A DNA stretch of 64,000 nt. Origin: Antedon bifida. Lineage: Eukaryota; Echinodermata; Crinoidea; Comatulida; Antedonidae. Made by a program: the position numbers and the translations under genes. The DNA lies in assembly GCA_963402885.1 (NCBI GenBank), contig OY727096.1, positions 6,138,001 through 6,202,000 on the forward strand. The letters are read 5' to 3'. This document shows positions 21,052-35,300 of this stretch, in pieces (positions within the stretch are counted from its first letter, which is position 1; every line of letters begins with the position of its first letter). The notes beneath the pieces were generated by a model. It did not search any database. It was not told where the DNA came from and saw only the letters and a program-made list of their open reading frames with translations.

Positions 21052-23208
21052 CTACCAGTGGGAAAGCCAGTCGACAAATCGTGTCAAATTTCGACTCGGA
21101 GAGGGCGCCCTACTTTTCTAATTTAGTTCAAAATTGCTAAATTTTAGGGTGTTGGAAAAACACAATATTTGTAAATTTAGCTGATTATCGGAAAAATATT
21201 GTTAGTGAAATAAATTCATAAATGGTTTTAATATATTGTCATGTAAAATTAAATGTATTTGAACAAAACGATAATCTGTAATTTAACGGCAAAATCAACC
21301 AATGTCTATTTTCCGAAATTGTACCCTAGAAAATCGTTAAAATAAAATATTTAGAAAAATTGAACAGTCCTGAATTTAAAATCCCTGTTAGAAAAATTAA
21401 TAATCTACAGAATACGATATTAAGATACACAATTCGGTGGTTGGGATGCAGCTCCGACTATTCAAACTAAAGGTACCTCTATTTGTTCCATCGAAAACTA
21501 GCGAAACCGCCATTTTGTAAACACATCGTCATCGTATTTATGAATTTATTTATAGCGAACGATATACGCGATGTTTATAATTGTCCGCGTATAAGAATTC
21601 ATATAAATAAATACATTCCAATACAACGTTTATTATTACTTGTTTATTTATCACAATATACATTTTATTTGAGGAATATTTATCATAACTATTATAATAG
21701 CTTTTATACGAGTCCGAGGCCTAGCCCTATTTAGCGAGCGATTGTTCCAGGGGCGGAAAGTCACTTAGTGACGTTGTGATCGGGCGCGTCGAGCCTAGCT
21801 AATATTAATAATATGACCTGAAATAAGCGGCTGAACTGTTATATACTTGCTTACAATTGTTTTGTTATTGATGAACAAACAAGCAATTAGATTGAATAAC
21901 AAATTATTTATTCTTTTTTTTTGGTAAAAACATGTACAAACTAGTACTGTATAATACAAACTAATAGTAATACAGTATTAATAAAATATAATATAGGCCT
22001 AACATACAATAAATATTTAATTTTTAAGGTCTACCACATGACAATAATAACATAATTTACAGAGTATAGTGTAGTAGGTTTGCATTCAACATAAAACATT
22101 TGTATTGTAATTCATCTAAATCCTCTGCAACATACATATATTTGTAATTCAACATTTTGTTTTAAATTATTAAATTATAGTTTGGGTAACTATGACAATG
22201 TCGGTAGGTACCGGTGTCATCTTTTTATCCACTCTCAATCTCAATTTGAAGTCACAAAGACGAAGAACTCTGCATCATCAACGATTCCTGAAAGTGTCAG
22301 AAAAAATAATAAATATTATTAAATAAAAATGTTAATGTCTGGTTGTATATATAATTATTATATGATGGCCTAAAAAGTAAAATGGGGGCTGTATTTTATT
22401 ATATTATTTAAATTACAGTATTTACTATTATTATTTATATAAATCTAGGCCTACTAGTAGCCTAGTTAGGCATCTATTGAGCCTAATAAATCAAATAATA
22501 AATGAAAAATAAAATAATAATATTAATACTGATTGAAAAAAAGTATTTTTGGTGGGGATCAGATAACCAGGCTAGGCCGGCCAGGACTAATGATACTCGT
22601 AATCAGTACAACTTAACGACTATAGAATCAGCATCAACACAGTACAACACACGTCTCGCTATCGCCTATACTGACACACGTGTCTCGCGTTGCCGGAACC
22701 ACGCTTACAGCTAGAAAATGTACCTACCTTTCGAGGCCTGAGAATACACCAACAAATTTTGAACAGGATAGAAATATATCATACTCGATTAAACTAATAT
22801 TATTCTTGATAAAACAATTGATTATAATTTTTTTAATTTGTTGGGACGCACCTCCGACTATTCAGAAAATGGACAACAAAACAGTAGTCAAATCGTACCA
22901 CATTTATAAATTTCACGAGTCCCGACTTCAGTCGCCGAATGTATTGTATTAGCTTCGGTTTCTTTAAAGGAAACCGATTGGTTATCCAATTATACTTATT
23001 AGGAAATGCTTTTACCATAATAGGTAATGTTGGGCGGTTCTTAAATATTCATGAGAGCTTAAAATAAAACAGCACTTATTTGCTAGGCGACGAAAAATCG
23101 TGGTTTCAGTTTTCAACGATAGGTGGCGCTTCAAAATCGTCAATGCGGAAGTAAGTCGATTTTACACGATTTAACGGTCAAAACGCGAAGTGGCTTTCCC
23201 ACTGCTAC
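21052..23208. mobile_element. Putative non-autonomous DNA transposon, 2.15 kb, with CTAC target duplication
   Basis: The element runs 21056-23204. Its termini CAGTGGGAAAGCCA and TGGCTTTCCCACTG are perfect 14-bp inverted repeats, flanked immediately by CTAC at 21052-21055 and 23205-23208. Weaker inverted similarity continues inward (AAATCGTGT and TCGACT words). A direct repeat of TTGGGATGCAGCTCCGACTA occurs inside at ~21440 and ~22843. No transposase ORF is present; the ORFs of 60-90 codons inside have no motif. CAGTGG-type ends are seen in several DNA transposon superfamilies, and a 4-bp duplication does not match the 8 bp expected for hAT, so I leave the class open. Confidence 0.55.
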
Positions 23209-23235
23209 GACAAAAGGCACACCATCCTTTTACAT

Positions 23236-23398
23236 TTAAGCTTGGTTCCCACTATGACGCAACGCAAGGACGTAAACACAACGCAAGCGTGTTGACCAAT
23301 GACAAGCGACAGTCGAATAAATCCATCGCTTGTGATTGGTCAAATCCCTCACGTTGCGTTACGTCCTTGCGTTGCGTCTCTAGTGGAAACCAACCAAG
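23236..23398. mobile_element. Foldback MITE, family B
   Basis: TTAAGCTTGGTTCCCACTAT at the left end is matched inverted at the right (CTAGTGGAAACCAACCAAG). The palindrome continues inward through GACGCAACGCAAGGACGTAA, with TTGACCAATGACAAGCGA answering TCGCTTGTGATTGGTCAAA. The second copy is at 31059-31223. The CCAAT words inside are part of the element. Confidence 0.85.
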
Positions 23399-23848
23399 CA
23401 CTCTAATTGCAGCGCAGATGACCGATAGTTAACCGATTGTTATAATAGGTTAAATAATAGGATAAACAACATATTTGCCTTCAATTAGAAGCGCGCGGGG
23501 GGAGGGAGTAGAGTACCCCAAAGTTTTTTATTTATTTTTTAATTGTGCATGTGGGTACAGTGTAGGTCAAGTAACACTACAGTATGGGTTAAATATATAG
23601 TGTATTGTTTCATTTTGAATACAATCACAATGGCCATCCTAACGACCAAACGGGAAGTAGTAATAAAGACAATTACTGAACGATCCCACATTGTTTACTT
23701 CTCTTGATCATGGGAAAGATTCAATACCACGTACATACTTCGTGGTCGCTCGCGAGTGGATAGTCGGAACGCGATTCGAGCCGTCATCATAAAAACGATG
23801 AAGTGCCGTATCTACACCGCTCTCGACCGCGTTTCGTTCATTTTTTAA
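23399..23848. other. Intergenic, nothing seen
   Basis: Contains a GC-rich word (AAGCGCGCGGGGGGAGGGAG) at ~23489 and no gene or element that I can support. Confidence 0.4.
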
Positions 23849-24139
23849 AGATGTATCGTCCTCCAAAAACATTTAAAAAAAACAAATAAATAAAATCTGA
23901 TTTGTATTAGGCCATTTTGTAGTTTTAAAGGTAGTTTTTTTAAACAAAATCACTCCTGCAGAAAAAGACAAACAAACAGTTAAATTCAACCAAAAACCAA
24001 AAACCAAAACAGTTTTTCTTGGTAAATAATTTTTTTTTCGATCCAATTTTTGGTCAAAGTGAATAACTATTACGGAATATTAAAATGGCATATTCAACAA
24101 AAAATTTAAGACAATTATTTTTTTAGGGGGACAATACAT
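23849..24139. repeat. Interspersed repeat, family D
   Basis: Starts AAGATGTATCGTCCTCC and ends GGGGGACAATACAT, i.e. short inverted ends. The interior words GGCCATTTTGTAGTTTTAA, ATTCAACCAAAAACC, CGATCCAATTTTTGGTCAAA and ATGGCATATTCAACAA define a family with further copies at 26645, 36066, 36690, 50190, 56420 (reverse) and 58158. The copies are 250-400 bp, diverged and non-coding. Confidence 0.8.
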
Positions 24140-24197
24140 GGGGGGGGGGGGGGGGAGAGAATGATTGTGATTACCGATAATTGACAACATATCTGAT

Positions 24198-24310
24198 TAT
24201 GACGACGGTGATTGGTGATGAGGAAGAGAATGACGACGGTGATTGGTGATGAGGACAAGAATGACGACGGTGATTGGTGATGAGGAAGAGAATAATGGCG
24301 GCGGTGATAG
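24198..24310. repeat. Minisatellite, 36-bp unit, about 3 copies
   Basis: The unit is GACGACGGTGATTGGTGATG followed by AGGAAGAGAAT. It lies just after a run of 15 or so G at ~24140. Confidence 0.85.
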
Positions 24311-24602
24311 ATGATCTAATTCGACAACAAAAATACAACGCACGGACCTGAAATGATGAGATAAACTCCTCTAAAGGAATGGCCTGCTCTACCAACTGCA
24401 CATTACACAAAACAATAAAATAATAATAACATAGTATATGATAATAATAATAATATTAATAAAAATAATAAAAATGAATCGACCAAATAATTTAACGACG
24501 ATTCTAATATTAGAATGGTGAATATAGAAGACAATCGTATATTGTAATAAGTCTAAGAGTGTTTTCACACTCAAGCTGTTAAACAACCAATAACACAATG
24601 TA

Positions 24603-24900
24603 AACGTATTAAACCATCTGTCATACGAAAAAAAAAATTACAATTTTCATTTTCTAATTATATTCTTTATTGTATCCTTTTAAAAATAATACATCATTTG
24701 TTATTTTTAAAAAAAATCACATTTTAATATTTATATTTTATTCTATTCTCCTATAACAATATAACATATTGGTATAACCATCTGTCATACCCAAAACAAA
24801 ATTACAATTTTCATTTTCTTATTATAGCCTATTCTTTATTGTATCCTTTTAAAAATAATACATTATTTGTAACTTTAAAAAAATCACATTGGTATACCGT
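24603..24900. repeat. Direct duplication, ~165-bp period
   Basis: AACCATCTGTCATAC, ACAATTTTCATTTTCT and TTCTTTATTGTATCC follow one another in both halves (from 24612 and from 24777), with moderate divergence. Confidence 0.7.
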
Positions 24901-26395
24901 ATATTTTATTTTATTCCCATATAACAATATACCGTAATGTTATATTTGGATTATATTCTTCTAAATGAATTCATTAATTATAATTTTCAAGAAATTCAAA
25001 TATCACTATTTTGGATTGGATATCTGTATTACTTACTGATCCCAATTTCATTAATTAGTATCAGGTTTGATCCAGGGGTGGATCCAGGCTTGGGTAGCAC
25101 GCTTAACCTTTAAAAATGTCAATATGAAGTAATTTTTAATATTTATTTTTGACTTGCTATTAATAATTCATATGTTAGCGCTCCCAGTTTTAGAATCAGA
25201 TCCGCCTGATATGAGATTGATAATAATATTTAATAGCATTTTTAGTACTTTTTCTAAAAATATTTCAAATACATCACTTAAATTCCAAATGTCAAGGTTA
25301 AACATAAAAACTACTATTAAAAGAAAAACTAACAATTTATATTTACGGTCATATTGAATGTTTTTTTTTTGTTGGTACTCTTTATTTTATAAAAGGTCAT
25401 TAACCTTTCATAGGTATAGCGTGGGTTATTTAAAACAATTACGTCATAATTATCGTTAAAAATCCCAAAGAAAATACCATACAAATCATGTAGTGATAGT
25501 ATCGGCAACTACCCCAGAAGACAAACACACCCGTAACTTTAAAGCACACAAGAAGTTTTCAAACTAAATAATTTTCGAATTTTCATAATGTTTAGATTAT
25601 GAAGCAATATTTAATCAATTAAGTAAATACTGTACTATGATTTTCCAGATATTAAATGACTCGAAGGAACTCTGATTTTAGTGAGTTTATGCTCATTTAG
25701 TCCAAATTGTTGTTAATTTGAGACACTGATATTCTAATTCCAAAATAAATATAATGCATTTAATAGTTTACTAATTATTGATATCATTACAATAAAACAA
25801 TGCAATTATTGTTTACATTATTACTTAAATCATATTATATAACACCTAAATAAATAAATAAATTCCTGTCATTTGATTGGACGATTGTGGGTCACATGGC
25901 GTGCAATTAACCTCAAATTAAAATTACATAGACATAATATCCATTTTTCATTATTTATTACATTTTCATTAGGTTTAAACAAGTGATATTTTGTTATATT
26001 ATTACCAGTTATTCGAAATAAATGCCCTAGTTTAGTTACTAGTTACATATAACATCTTTTGGAATATTTTCTATAACACAATGCTATTTGAACTTACATG
26101 ATCTAGCAAAATTGCAAACTTAATTCTGAGCATAGAAACATAGTTTTTATTTTTGCTATGTAATCTTATATGTAGCAGTCGGGTTGTTTTTAATAGGTTT
26201 TTGCTATGCTATAAACAAATTAGTCCCTGTGCCGTTTATTTGATTAAATGTAGTATTTTATTCTCTTTTAATGTGGTTTAATTGATTAACTGACGTAAAT
26301 TTATTTTTTGATAATTGTATTAAAGATATATTCTTGAATTTTAGGTATTACATTATATGAAAATTTAAATTAAATTAAACATTTCCTTATTTATA
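24901..26395. other. Intergenic AT-rich DNA, 3' side of NFX1
   Basis: No gene seen. A 67-codon plus-strand ORF at 25154-25357 lacks any motif. The NFX1 poly(A) site must lie here, but I cannot choose one signal. Confidence 0.5.
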
Positions 26396-29300
26396 TTATG
26401 TCATATCAAAATAATCTGTAATTTCTGGCTTCTTTTCTGAATCTTTTTTTGCCACCTCGTCAGATGATTTTAAGTTCTTTGCAGAACCAAGTGGTGTGTA
26501 CCTGTAAAGAACAGGATATATTAAAATGTGGATATATTATTTTCGGAAACTCCTCTTTTACAATTAACAGACAAACCTCTGTACATGAACCCTTAAAAAG
26601 TTCAGCATGAAAGCTGTTGCTATAATGTCAACATATTAATTATTAAAGATGTATTGTCTGTCCCCTAAATCAAAAATGAAGATTAATATTTAATCAGATT
26701 TGTAATAGGCCATTTTGTAGTTTTAATAATAATAATCACTTCCACAGAAAAAAAAATGTTTTCGTCTATAAAAAAAAACAAAACAATTAAATTAAATTCA
26801 ACCAAAAACCAAATTTGACTATTCTTTGCTTTAAATTACAGTTTTTTCAGGTAAATGATCTTTTTAAATCAAATTTTTGGTCAAAGTGAGTAACTATTAT
26901 GGAACATCAAAATTGCACATTAACAAAAAAATTGACAAGACAACTGCACATCATTTGGTGCTAGGTTGGTTTCCCCAGGACATTTGCTTCCCTTACATTT
27001 TCACCCTGACTGTTTCCCACATACTGTAGGAGAAAATTTCCCTAAAACTAAATTATTTCATCAGTTTTTTTTTTGCTGTAACTTTATGATTTTGTATTCA
27101 ATACAATTATGTCAGGGTATGGCAACACCTGACTTTGTGATTAATTATTACAGACATAATCCGGGTTAATTAATAGTAACTAGCAAGGTTATATTAAAAC
27201 CAATGAGTGGTTAATATACAAAGAAAACCCAATTTATAGTACGAATTCATCAATGGTGGTGAAAGATTTTCTAATTTGGATACATGTTGTTACTAAAAAT
27301 ATTTGATGTGTGGGAAACGTATCAGTATTTTCCTCTTCTTGTAACCAATAAGGAAACCGAATTAACGATAATGTAAACAAGGAAAACTGGATTAAAATTT
27401 TACAATGAACACGCCAAACAAAAATGCAGAAAATCAGTACAGATGATTGTGCAAAAATGTAACAATACAGAACATGGTAGTAACAAAATAGTTCAAGATA
27501 TTAATAATAGTACTAATACTAATAATAAAGATTTCTAGAGCGCACTTCGCCACCGAAGGTGCTGAAGGCGCTTAATTATTATTATTATTTAGAGTTCAGT
27601 TTTAAGCAATTTCTGAGGATTAAAACCAAAATGTTATTGTCAAACGTAAATAAATTCTGTATTGTTTTGCCCTTTAAATGTGTATAAATAATAGAGTATT
27701 GTTAAACATGAGTAGTAAATTTGTGATTTGCTATACTAATTGCTTCCTATTTTTATGTGACCACCATTCTTAATATGCAACAAGAAGGAAGTAAACATTA
27801 TTAAAAGGATGCAAAATGTATATTTATAGAGAATTATTATGAGCCAGAATTGACCTGAATTGTCCTATAGTCTCCAGAATTGACATAAAGTCTCCAGAAT
27901 TGTCCTTAAGTCTCCAGAATTGTCCTGAAGTCTCCAGAATTGTCCTGAAGTCTCCAGAATTGTCCTGAAGTCTCCAGGGCTGATCTAAAGTCTCCAGGGT
28001 TGTCCTGAAGTCTCCAGAATTGTCCTGAAGTCTCCAGAATTGTCCTGAAGTCTCTAGAATTATTCTGAAGTCTCCGGACATAAAGTCTGCAGAGTTGACA
28101 TGAAGTATCCAGGATTTATCTGAAACTTCATGATTGGCTTGCTGTCTCCATTATAATGTTTAATTTCTCATCTTTCTCAACTTGATGTTTTAACAAAATT
28201 AGGCACATATCAAACAATTTTGAGGATAAATCCTTCAACCAAAAAAAGTTATTAACAGTGAAATTGTTAGTAAATATAGTTATTGATAAAAAAAAAAATT
28301 TAACATACTTGCTTTGAACAACATCTGTATGGGTGAGGGTTGGTGCCAATGGTGGGGGTTTCTTGCGTGCACCTCTTTGAACAACATCCATCAAGCTGAC
28401 AGAGGGCAAGAAGCATGTGTCCCTAAGAAAGAAGATTCAAAATGACATAGTTTACAATTTCTTTTTTTTTAAAATCTATATACAGTACATTATTTTTCAA
28501 ATTATTTTTTCACTTCACACATTATCAAGACAATAAAGGTACAGTACATCTTTTGACCAATGAACACTCAGAATTCAAATTCATAAGCAAATATAAACAC
28601 AAAAATACAACAAATGATCTTTTCGAATAATATTTTACAGATGTTTGATTTTACAACACTTACTTTGAAGCAGTGACAACAACGCTTCGCTGCGGCTCCT
28701 TGTCGTAGCTCTGACCTTGACAACCATAGAATTCTGCAAGTTCATGGACAACACGTCGCTTGTCGCGGTTCATTGGTTGAAATGAGTGACTACGTTTTGG
28801 CTGTTTTGACTGAAATTACAAGCAAATTTTCTTTATAATTGTTGTAAGCGACTTAGAAACTTTTAACCAATGGGTCCCTTACTGTACTGTACTGTAATTA
28901 AAAAGAAAGCAAACTTGGGATTACAGTACAAACCACTGATTACATCTTTTGCATGAATGAAGAAGACATTTAAAGTTTAATTACTCAATATTATTTATTC
29001 TGGCATTACAATAAAACATAATTGTAATAGTCTACTGCAGTTACTGCAGTACAGTTATTTTGCAATAATGTATGTATTTTTTATTAATGTAGAAGTTTTT
29101 GAGGACTACACCAGTACAGTGTGAATCTTGAAAAAAGACTGCTAAATAACAACAGGAACAAAGACTGCTAAATAACAACAGGTTACAGAGTAAACAGAAT
29201 GTAAGTTACTGCAATAACTGCAGTAGAATCATCTTGACATGGTCCCTTAAGAACTAGTACAAAATTATTTAGACAGATTAAAAAAAACATGCATGATATT

Positions 29301-32300
29301 TCATTTAGTTATCTCCAATAAGGCACGATTTACAAATAGTTTCTTTCCAGGATCTATTAGAGCCTTAAACATGATGTAGACACTTGTTTGTAATGTTTCT
29401 GTTTTTGAGTTCGTGTTGTGTCCGTTGGATATTGTGCTCCGCCAACAGAGCAAACATAATTTCTATGTTTTTTTCCTAAAACAAATGATAATAAATGAGA
29501 CTTGACATTTAATATCAACTCCCACTTCTCCACAGTTCTGTCATCTGTCTAGGTGTTACATTTACTAAAGTGTTAGTTGCAAACTTTGATTGATGTTGTA
29601 CGAAGGACCAAGCCTGTTTTTTCTCTTAAATAGATGAAAATATTACGATAAGGTGCTTTTTCTTAAAAGCACCAACTAAAGTATGGTTTTAGTCTTGATT
29701 ACAAAGATTGAAAATCTGTCATCTTTATCAACAAAAAGATAATTCATGTGTTGAATTTTTTTTAATGTTTACATTACAAAATGTCATTGTCTCTTTTACC
29801 AACTTGCATCAATTCATCTTCCATGTGAAAGTAGGTCAGGGGTTGTGAATGGGTCATTTTGCATAATAGAGGAAAAGGCTCTACAATACTAAAGGGTTGC
29901 AACAACATTTAATTTTTCATGTTATAAGATAGAACATGATTTACAATCACTAAACCAGGTGTAATATTTGTAATAAAAAAAACTATTTCCTATGTAAAAC
30001 TGATTGTTCTTTGGTTTATATACTTTTTTCTTAATATATACAAAAATGACGGTCATCTTCTATCTTAACAACATTAAAGATAGTTATAAGGTTATTATTA
30101 TCAATGTCATTTCAATATAAATTTGAAACCCAGAGTTACCGTTTAAAGCACTAGCCATCAATGCCAGGTGGTTTTTAAATTTAAATATCATTTAATTACT
30201 GTACATCTTGTTCATTACTGTTGTACTTTTTCTGTTTATTGTCTGAACGGTGTCTAGGGCTGCACTTGTGACAGATAGGCCTATGAAACGTGCAATTAGG
30301 AACCTACTAGATAGTGATTAAATTCACTTTTTGAGAATCCTGTCTCTGTCTGGTTTTTGAGGTTAATTTGTTGGTTGTATTATATTTTCATATATATTTC
30401 AGGTAAAATAAATGAAATGGAAATTTTAAAAATGAAATGAAAAGCAAAATTAAAAAATGCTTAACTTCAGAACAATTTGTTATCGATAGTACAATCTTAA
30501 CTTCCGGTTTATTGTTCAAGTTTCACAGATAAGGAGATAAATTTTATTATGTAGTTAATATCTATTACTTAAGGATATTATCAAGTACTTAATATTGACA
30601 CATAAAAAGTTTGAACTTTATAATTACCATCTCATTTTAATATTCATGAATTGAAATTAATTAAATATATCCATGTGAACAAGGTTTTGTTTTAATCCCT
30701 ATAATTATTTTCTACGATTAAAATTTATTATTATAAAGGTGAAAACGCTTCTTCAACCAAACTTAATTAAACATTGGCGATAATATAATATTCATAGCGA
30801 ATTATATATAGTGAATTAAATATTCATGAAGTGAATTAAATATTCATGAAGTGAATTAAATATTCATGAAGTGAATTAAATATTCATGAAGTGGATTAAA
30901 TATTTGTGAAGTTATTTATTAAAAGCCTTTACCTGTTGAGCTGAATGAACCACATCTTTGATTGCTTCTTCAACTGAACTTACAAACTGGGGCTGATTTC
31001 TGGAAAACAATAAACAGTTTCAAAACAACTTATTATCAGCTCAATCTCTTGGTTTACCTTAAGCGTGGTTCCCACTAGAGATGCAACTCAAGGACGTACG
31101 TGCAACACAAGCGAGTTGACCAATGACAAGCCACTGTTCGAATAATCCATCGATTGTCATTGGTCAAATCATTTACATTGCGTTACGTCCTTGCGTTGTA
31201 TCGCTAGTGGGAACCAAGCTTAAATTAGAAAAATTTTCTCTAAAGCGCTAAGACCACAAGGCCCGAACTAGGTAGAAATTACATCATTTCATATACTATG
31301 GGATAGAGATGGTTTTCAGCAACTGTTTGAAGATGTCAATAGAGTTGGCATTCTTGATTGATTGTGGACGAGCATTCCATAAGGATGGATCTGTGCAAGA
31401 GAATGACCAGTCAGCAAATGAACGGTCAGCAAATGTATGTCTACCAGCATGTGTGATCATTTATGGAATGAATGGCAAAATGTTTGCTGGTGGACAATTC
31501 ATCACAAAACATTCAAATAGCAAAACAACAAAAATCAATCTTTTTAAAACCAAAGAGTTATAATATATAATTTTAAACTAGAGAGTGAACTTCAATGTAA
31601 TCACAGATAAGAAAGTGATTCACCATAGATCATGGCTGAAGTAATAAATCTGATGTTAAACCCTCTATTCATACTTACAGTTGTTCACTCTCTCTTATAT
31701 AAACTGCTTAAAATTTATATTAAGAATCATTGCAATGTACTTGGTTATGGAACTTGTTAAATGTACTTTATCTAGGTCATTTTTATTACAAGGGTAGAAC
31801 AATTAAAAGCTCTTATATAAACAATTGTTGGAAGAGGTGCGGGAAAAAGATCCTTATCAAACAACCAATAAGTTGTATGATAGACTGTAATGTCAATGAT
31901 GCCATTCACTTACTAGCAGCCAAAAACGGAAACATGAATGTTAGAATAATATTATTAACATGTTATCATAGACAAAACCAAGTCTGATACATCATAGAAA
32001 AACTCCTTTCCTACATCCCACAGTTTTTTCGGCAATAAACAAGAGGAAACATGTGGGCAAACTCTAATAGACGACTTGGTATAGGTTTCTGTAAATTATC
32101 ATACACAAGAATAATAGATTTGCCGCAGGTATCTTACTGTTTATCTTTGCATAGAAAATCAGATATTGTTTAGGTGCAAGAATGGTCCAAGCTTGAAATA
32201 GCATACAGAAGCAAACGATCATCTACAATCTATATCAAATCTAAATATTTTAGCTATTTTTAAAAGCATATAAATAGGATAGGTTGAGAGGTTGAGGGGT

Positions 32301-35300
32301 TGGAGGGGGGGGGGGGAGTTTGTGAGGCTGCTCAAAATATAGGAGTTTTCTATGGTTTACAGAAAAATGCATTTTGAACAATATAAAGAATTTATTTCAT
32401 AGAGTGTAATAAATATCATATCTAGAAAACCACATGGACTTCTTTATCTGGAAAGTAAAACCTAACCACTTTCCAAGCCTAGGAGTGGTGACTGCATTTA
32501 AATTGCTATGTGAAGAGTAAAAATGTAATAATTTTGAACAATTAAAAAGAATTTCTTCCAGAAAAAGAAAGCCTAATAAAATATCATATCTAGAAAACCA
32601 CATGAACTTCTTTATCTGGAAAGTAAAACCCAACCACTTTACAAGGATAGGAGTGGTTCATTTTAATTGCTATGTGATGAGTAAAAATGTAATAACATAT
32701 CCTTATCTAGATGATTAATAAGTTCTGTAGGTGATTACATTACAGGTGTTGTTGGGTTAGTATGTGACAATTACAAGACATACAAAGGAAGACATACTTG
32801 ATGGAACAGTTCAGTGTAAAAGTTAAATAAACCGCACTAAATTATGGATATGCAGACAGTCAATATCAATGTAATATAAACAGACCTATCCTGCTATTCT
32901 ATGTCACAAAATAACATTGTTTCCAATAAAGACACTACCCATTCAGACTGTCAAAGGTGAATGTGAGGCAGACACAGGAAGCACTGCTTCTTAAGGGCCA
33001 GTTCAGACTATCTGGAAATGAGTTTGTTTCATGAGCACAACTTTTGTGAGTCAGTAGAAATATTGTTTAAATTGTGTAATTTTTTAAAATAATTTATTTA
33101 TTGGTTTCTAAATTTTGTAAATGCTACTTCGTTAAATTTAACTATTTTTGAAACACTAAATTTTCCTGTTAAATGACATATATAATTTATAAAGCAGTAT
33201 TTTTATGATTTTTTTTTTGTGAATGAAAAATAATTTGAACAAATATGCGGCACTTACTTTGCTTGTTCTTTAAGAAACTCGGTATAATTTGGAGGACCGA
33301 TCTTAGATGAAAAATCAGGATTCTTTATTTGAAGAGCTAGTGCAAAACGTCTGAAAATGAATTAAACAATATTTTGTTTAAAATATTTTCGGTACAACTT
33401 TCATCTTAAGTATTACTATTTATATAGACATTTTCAATTTCCGTTTTGTGCTGATTATATTTGAAGTAATGGAATTGAAACATTTTTACTGATTTCCGCA
33501 GCATCTTAACACGTGTCAAATTTATTAGAAAAAAGTAATGCATGCGGTAACACTTACTTATTTCTCTCAATCAGGGCACATTCTTCATTACATTCCAATC
33601 TGCAAAAGAAATCAAAATTTAAACTAATAACCTCCATGTTTCCTAATAAAAAATTTAATTTGATGATATAATTACGAACAAGAAGTCATACTTGAGAGAA
33701 GTACATATGTTGGCAAACAAACCCAAGCTCATAAACTTTGATTTTCAATTATTTTTGGTACCTATTAACTGTATCAATTGAAGGTTTAGAATACTGTGTA
33801 AATGATTCAAATAAGCACTGTTAGAACACTTTATTATAGTTTGTTCATAACTGTACTGTATATGACCAAGGCAATCTAACAATCAGGATGCTGAGCTCCG
33901 GAGATCAAAGGTTTTATCTGTGGCTGCGACATGATCTGTTAACAGACACCACTCGTCAGAGAATATGTACATAGTACAGTACTGTTGTTATTTGCCAGAC
34001 ATAAGATCAAAGGACTGTTAAGAGTTCCAATCTTGGCAAGTCAAGCTCAGTGTCCTGTTGTCAGATTGCCTTGATATGACCAGTATAATCCCATGCTCAA
34101 GTGTAATCCCACCCTACAATTAAACTATATTCAGACACAGACATTGCAACCTGAATATAATCCCACCCCACTTATGTTATACCCAGTTGAGACTATATAG
34201 TCATATGGTACAGAATTTGGAGCGTTTTTATCTACATAATTCAAAACATGCACCTAATTTCTAAAAAATTCTTCTAGGCAACCTTAACATGCTCTACTGC
34301 GAATTAAATTAAGTGCCGGTGAAAAAAATAAAAATATACGTTTTCCAGAGACTATGTTCTACTATGACTATTACAATTTTTATTTAAATTTCTTTTCCAA
34401 GCCAATAGTAAACTTAATGTTCACAATTTACAGGAGGGAATACAGAACGAACATTTCAATATTAACTACTGTACATAGTAACCTATGAAACATAGGTAAA
34501 TTGTTGCTATAATAAATATCTAACTCTGGATTAAAAACAAAATAATTATTGTGATTTATTCTAAAAATAAAATAATTATTAATACAAGACATTAACTCTA
34601 AAAGCTAAAAGGAATATTGAAAGTAGAATTGATTCTGAAGCGGTGACTTAAAGTTATAGTCAAAGGGTAACACAATAAAAAAAACAAAGAAGTTTGTAGG
34701 GAATAATAATTTTAAATAAGTTAGCTATAAAGTGTTTTCCACTATTGTATAGTATTGTATTCAATATGGTTCAGAATTCTAAGACACATTATACACTAAA
34801 ACGCTGACTTTAATATAGACATAGCATTGTATGCTATTAAAACACTGCAACTACATCAGTGTGAACAAGGCCTTAATGTAGGACATTACATTATAACCTT
34901 TGAGGGAATATGTGCTATTACCATACATGGTTATTAATAATTGATGAATACAATTGGTGATCCTGATGGAAAAAAGATTAGCCTGTTGTAGTGATCATTA
35001 CTTAATTAAATGGGAAAAAATGAAATCTTTAGATTCAAATTGCTTAATTATTTATGGAATAAACTGAACTATTAAAATACTTAATAAAAAAAACAGGAGA
35101 CTTATTCGAATCAGGGGACTTATTTAAAACAGGAGACTTATTCGAATCAGGGCACTTATTCAAAACAGGACACTTATTTGAATTACCATTTAATAAAAAA
35201 ACAGAAGACTTATTTGAATCAGTGCACTTATTTGAATTACCACTTAATACAAAAAACAGGAGAGTTATTCAAATAAGTGCACTTATTTAAATTACCACTT

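Noticed and set aside
27824-28081. 85-codon minus-strand repeat protein ([10 protein letters not shown] units)
   Set aside because: It is a translated minisatellite inside an NFX1 intron with no splice sites or start context.
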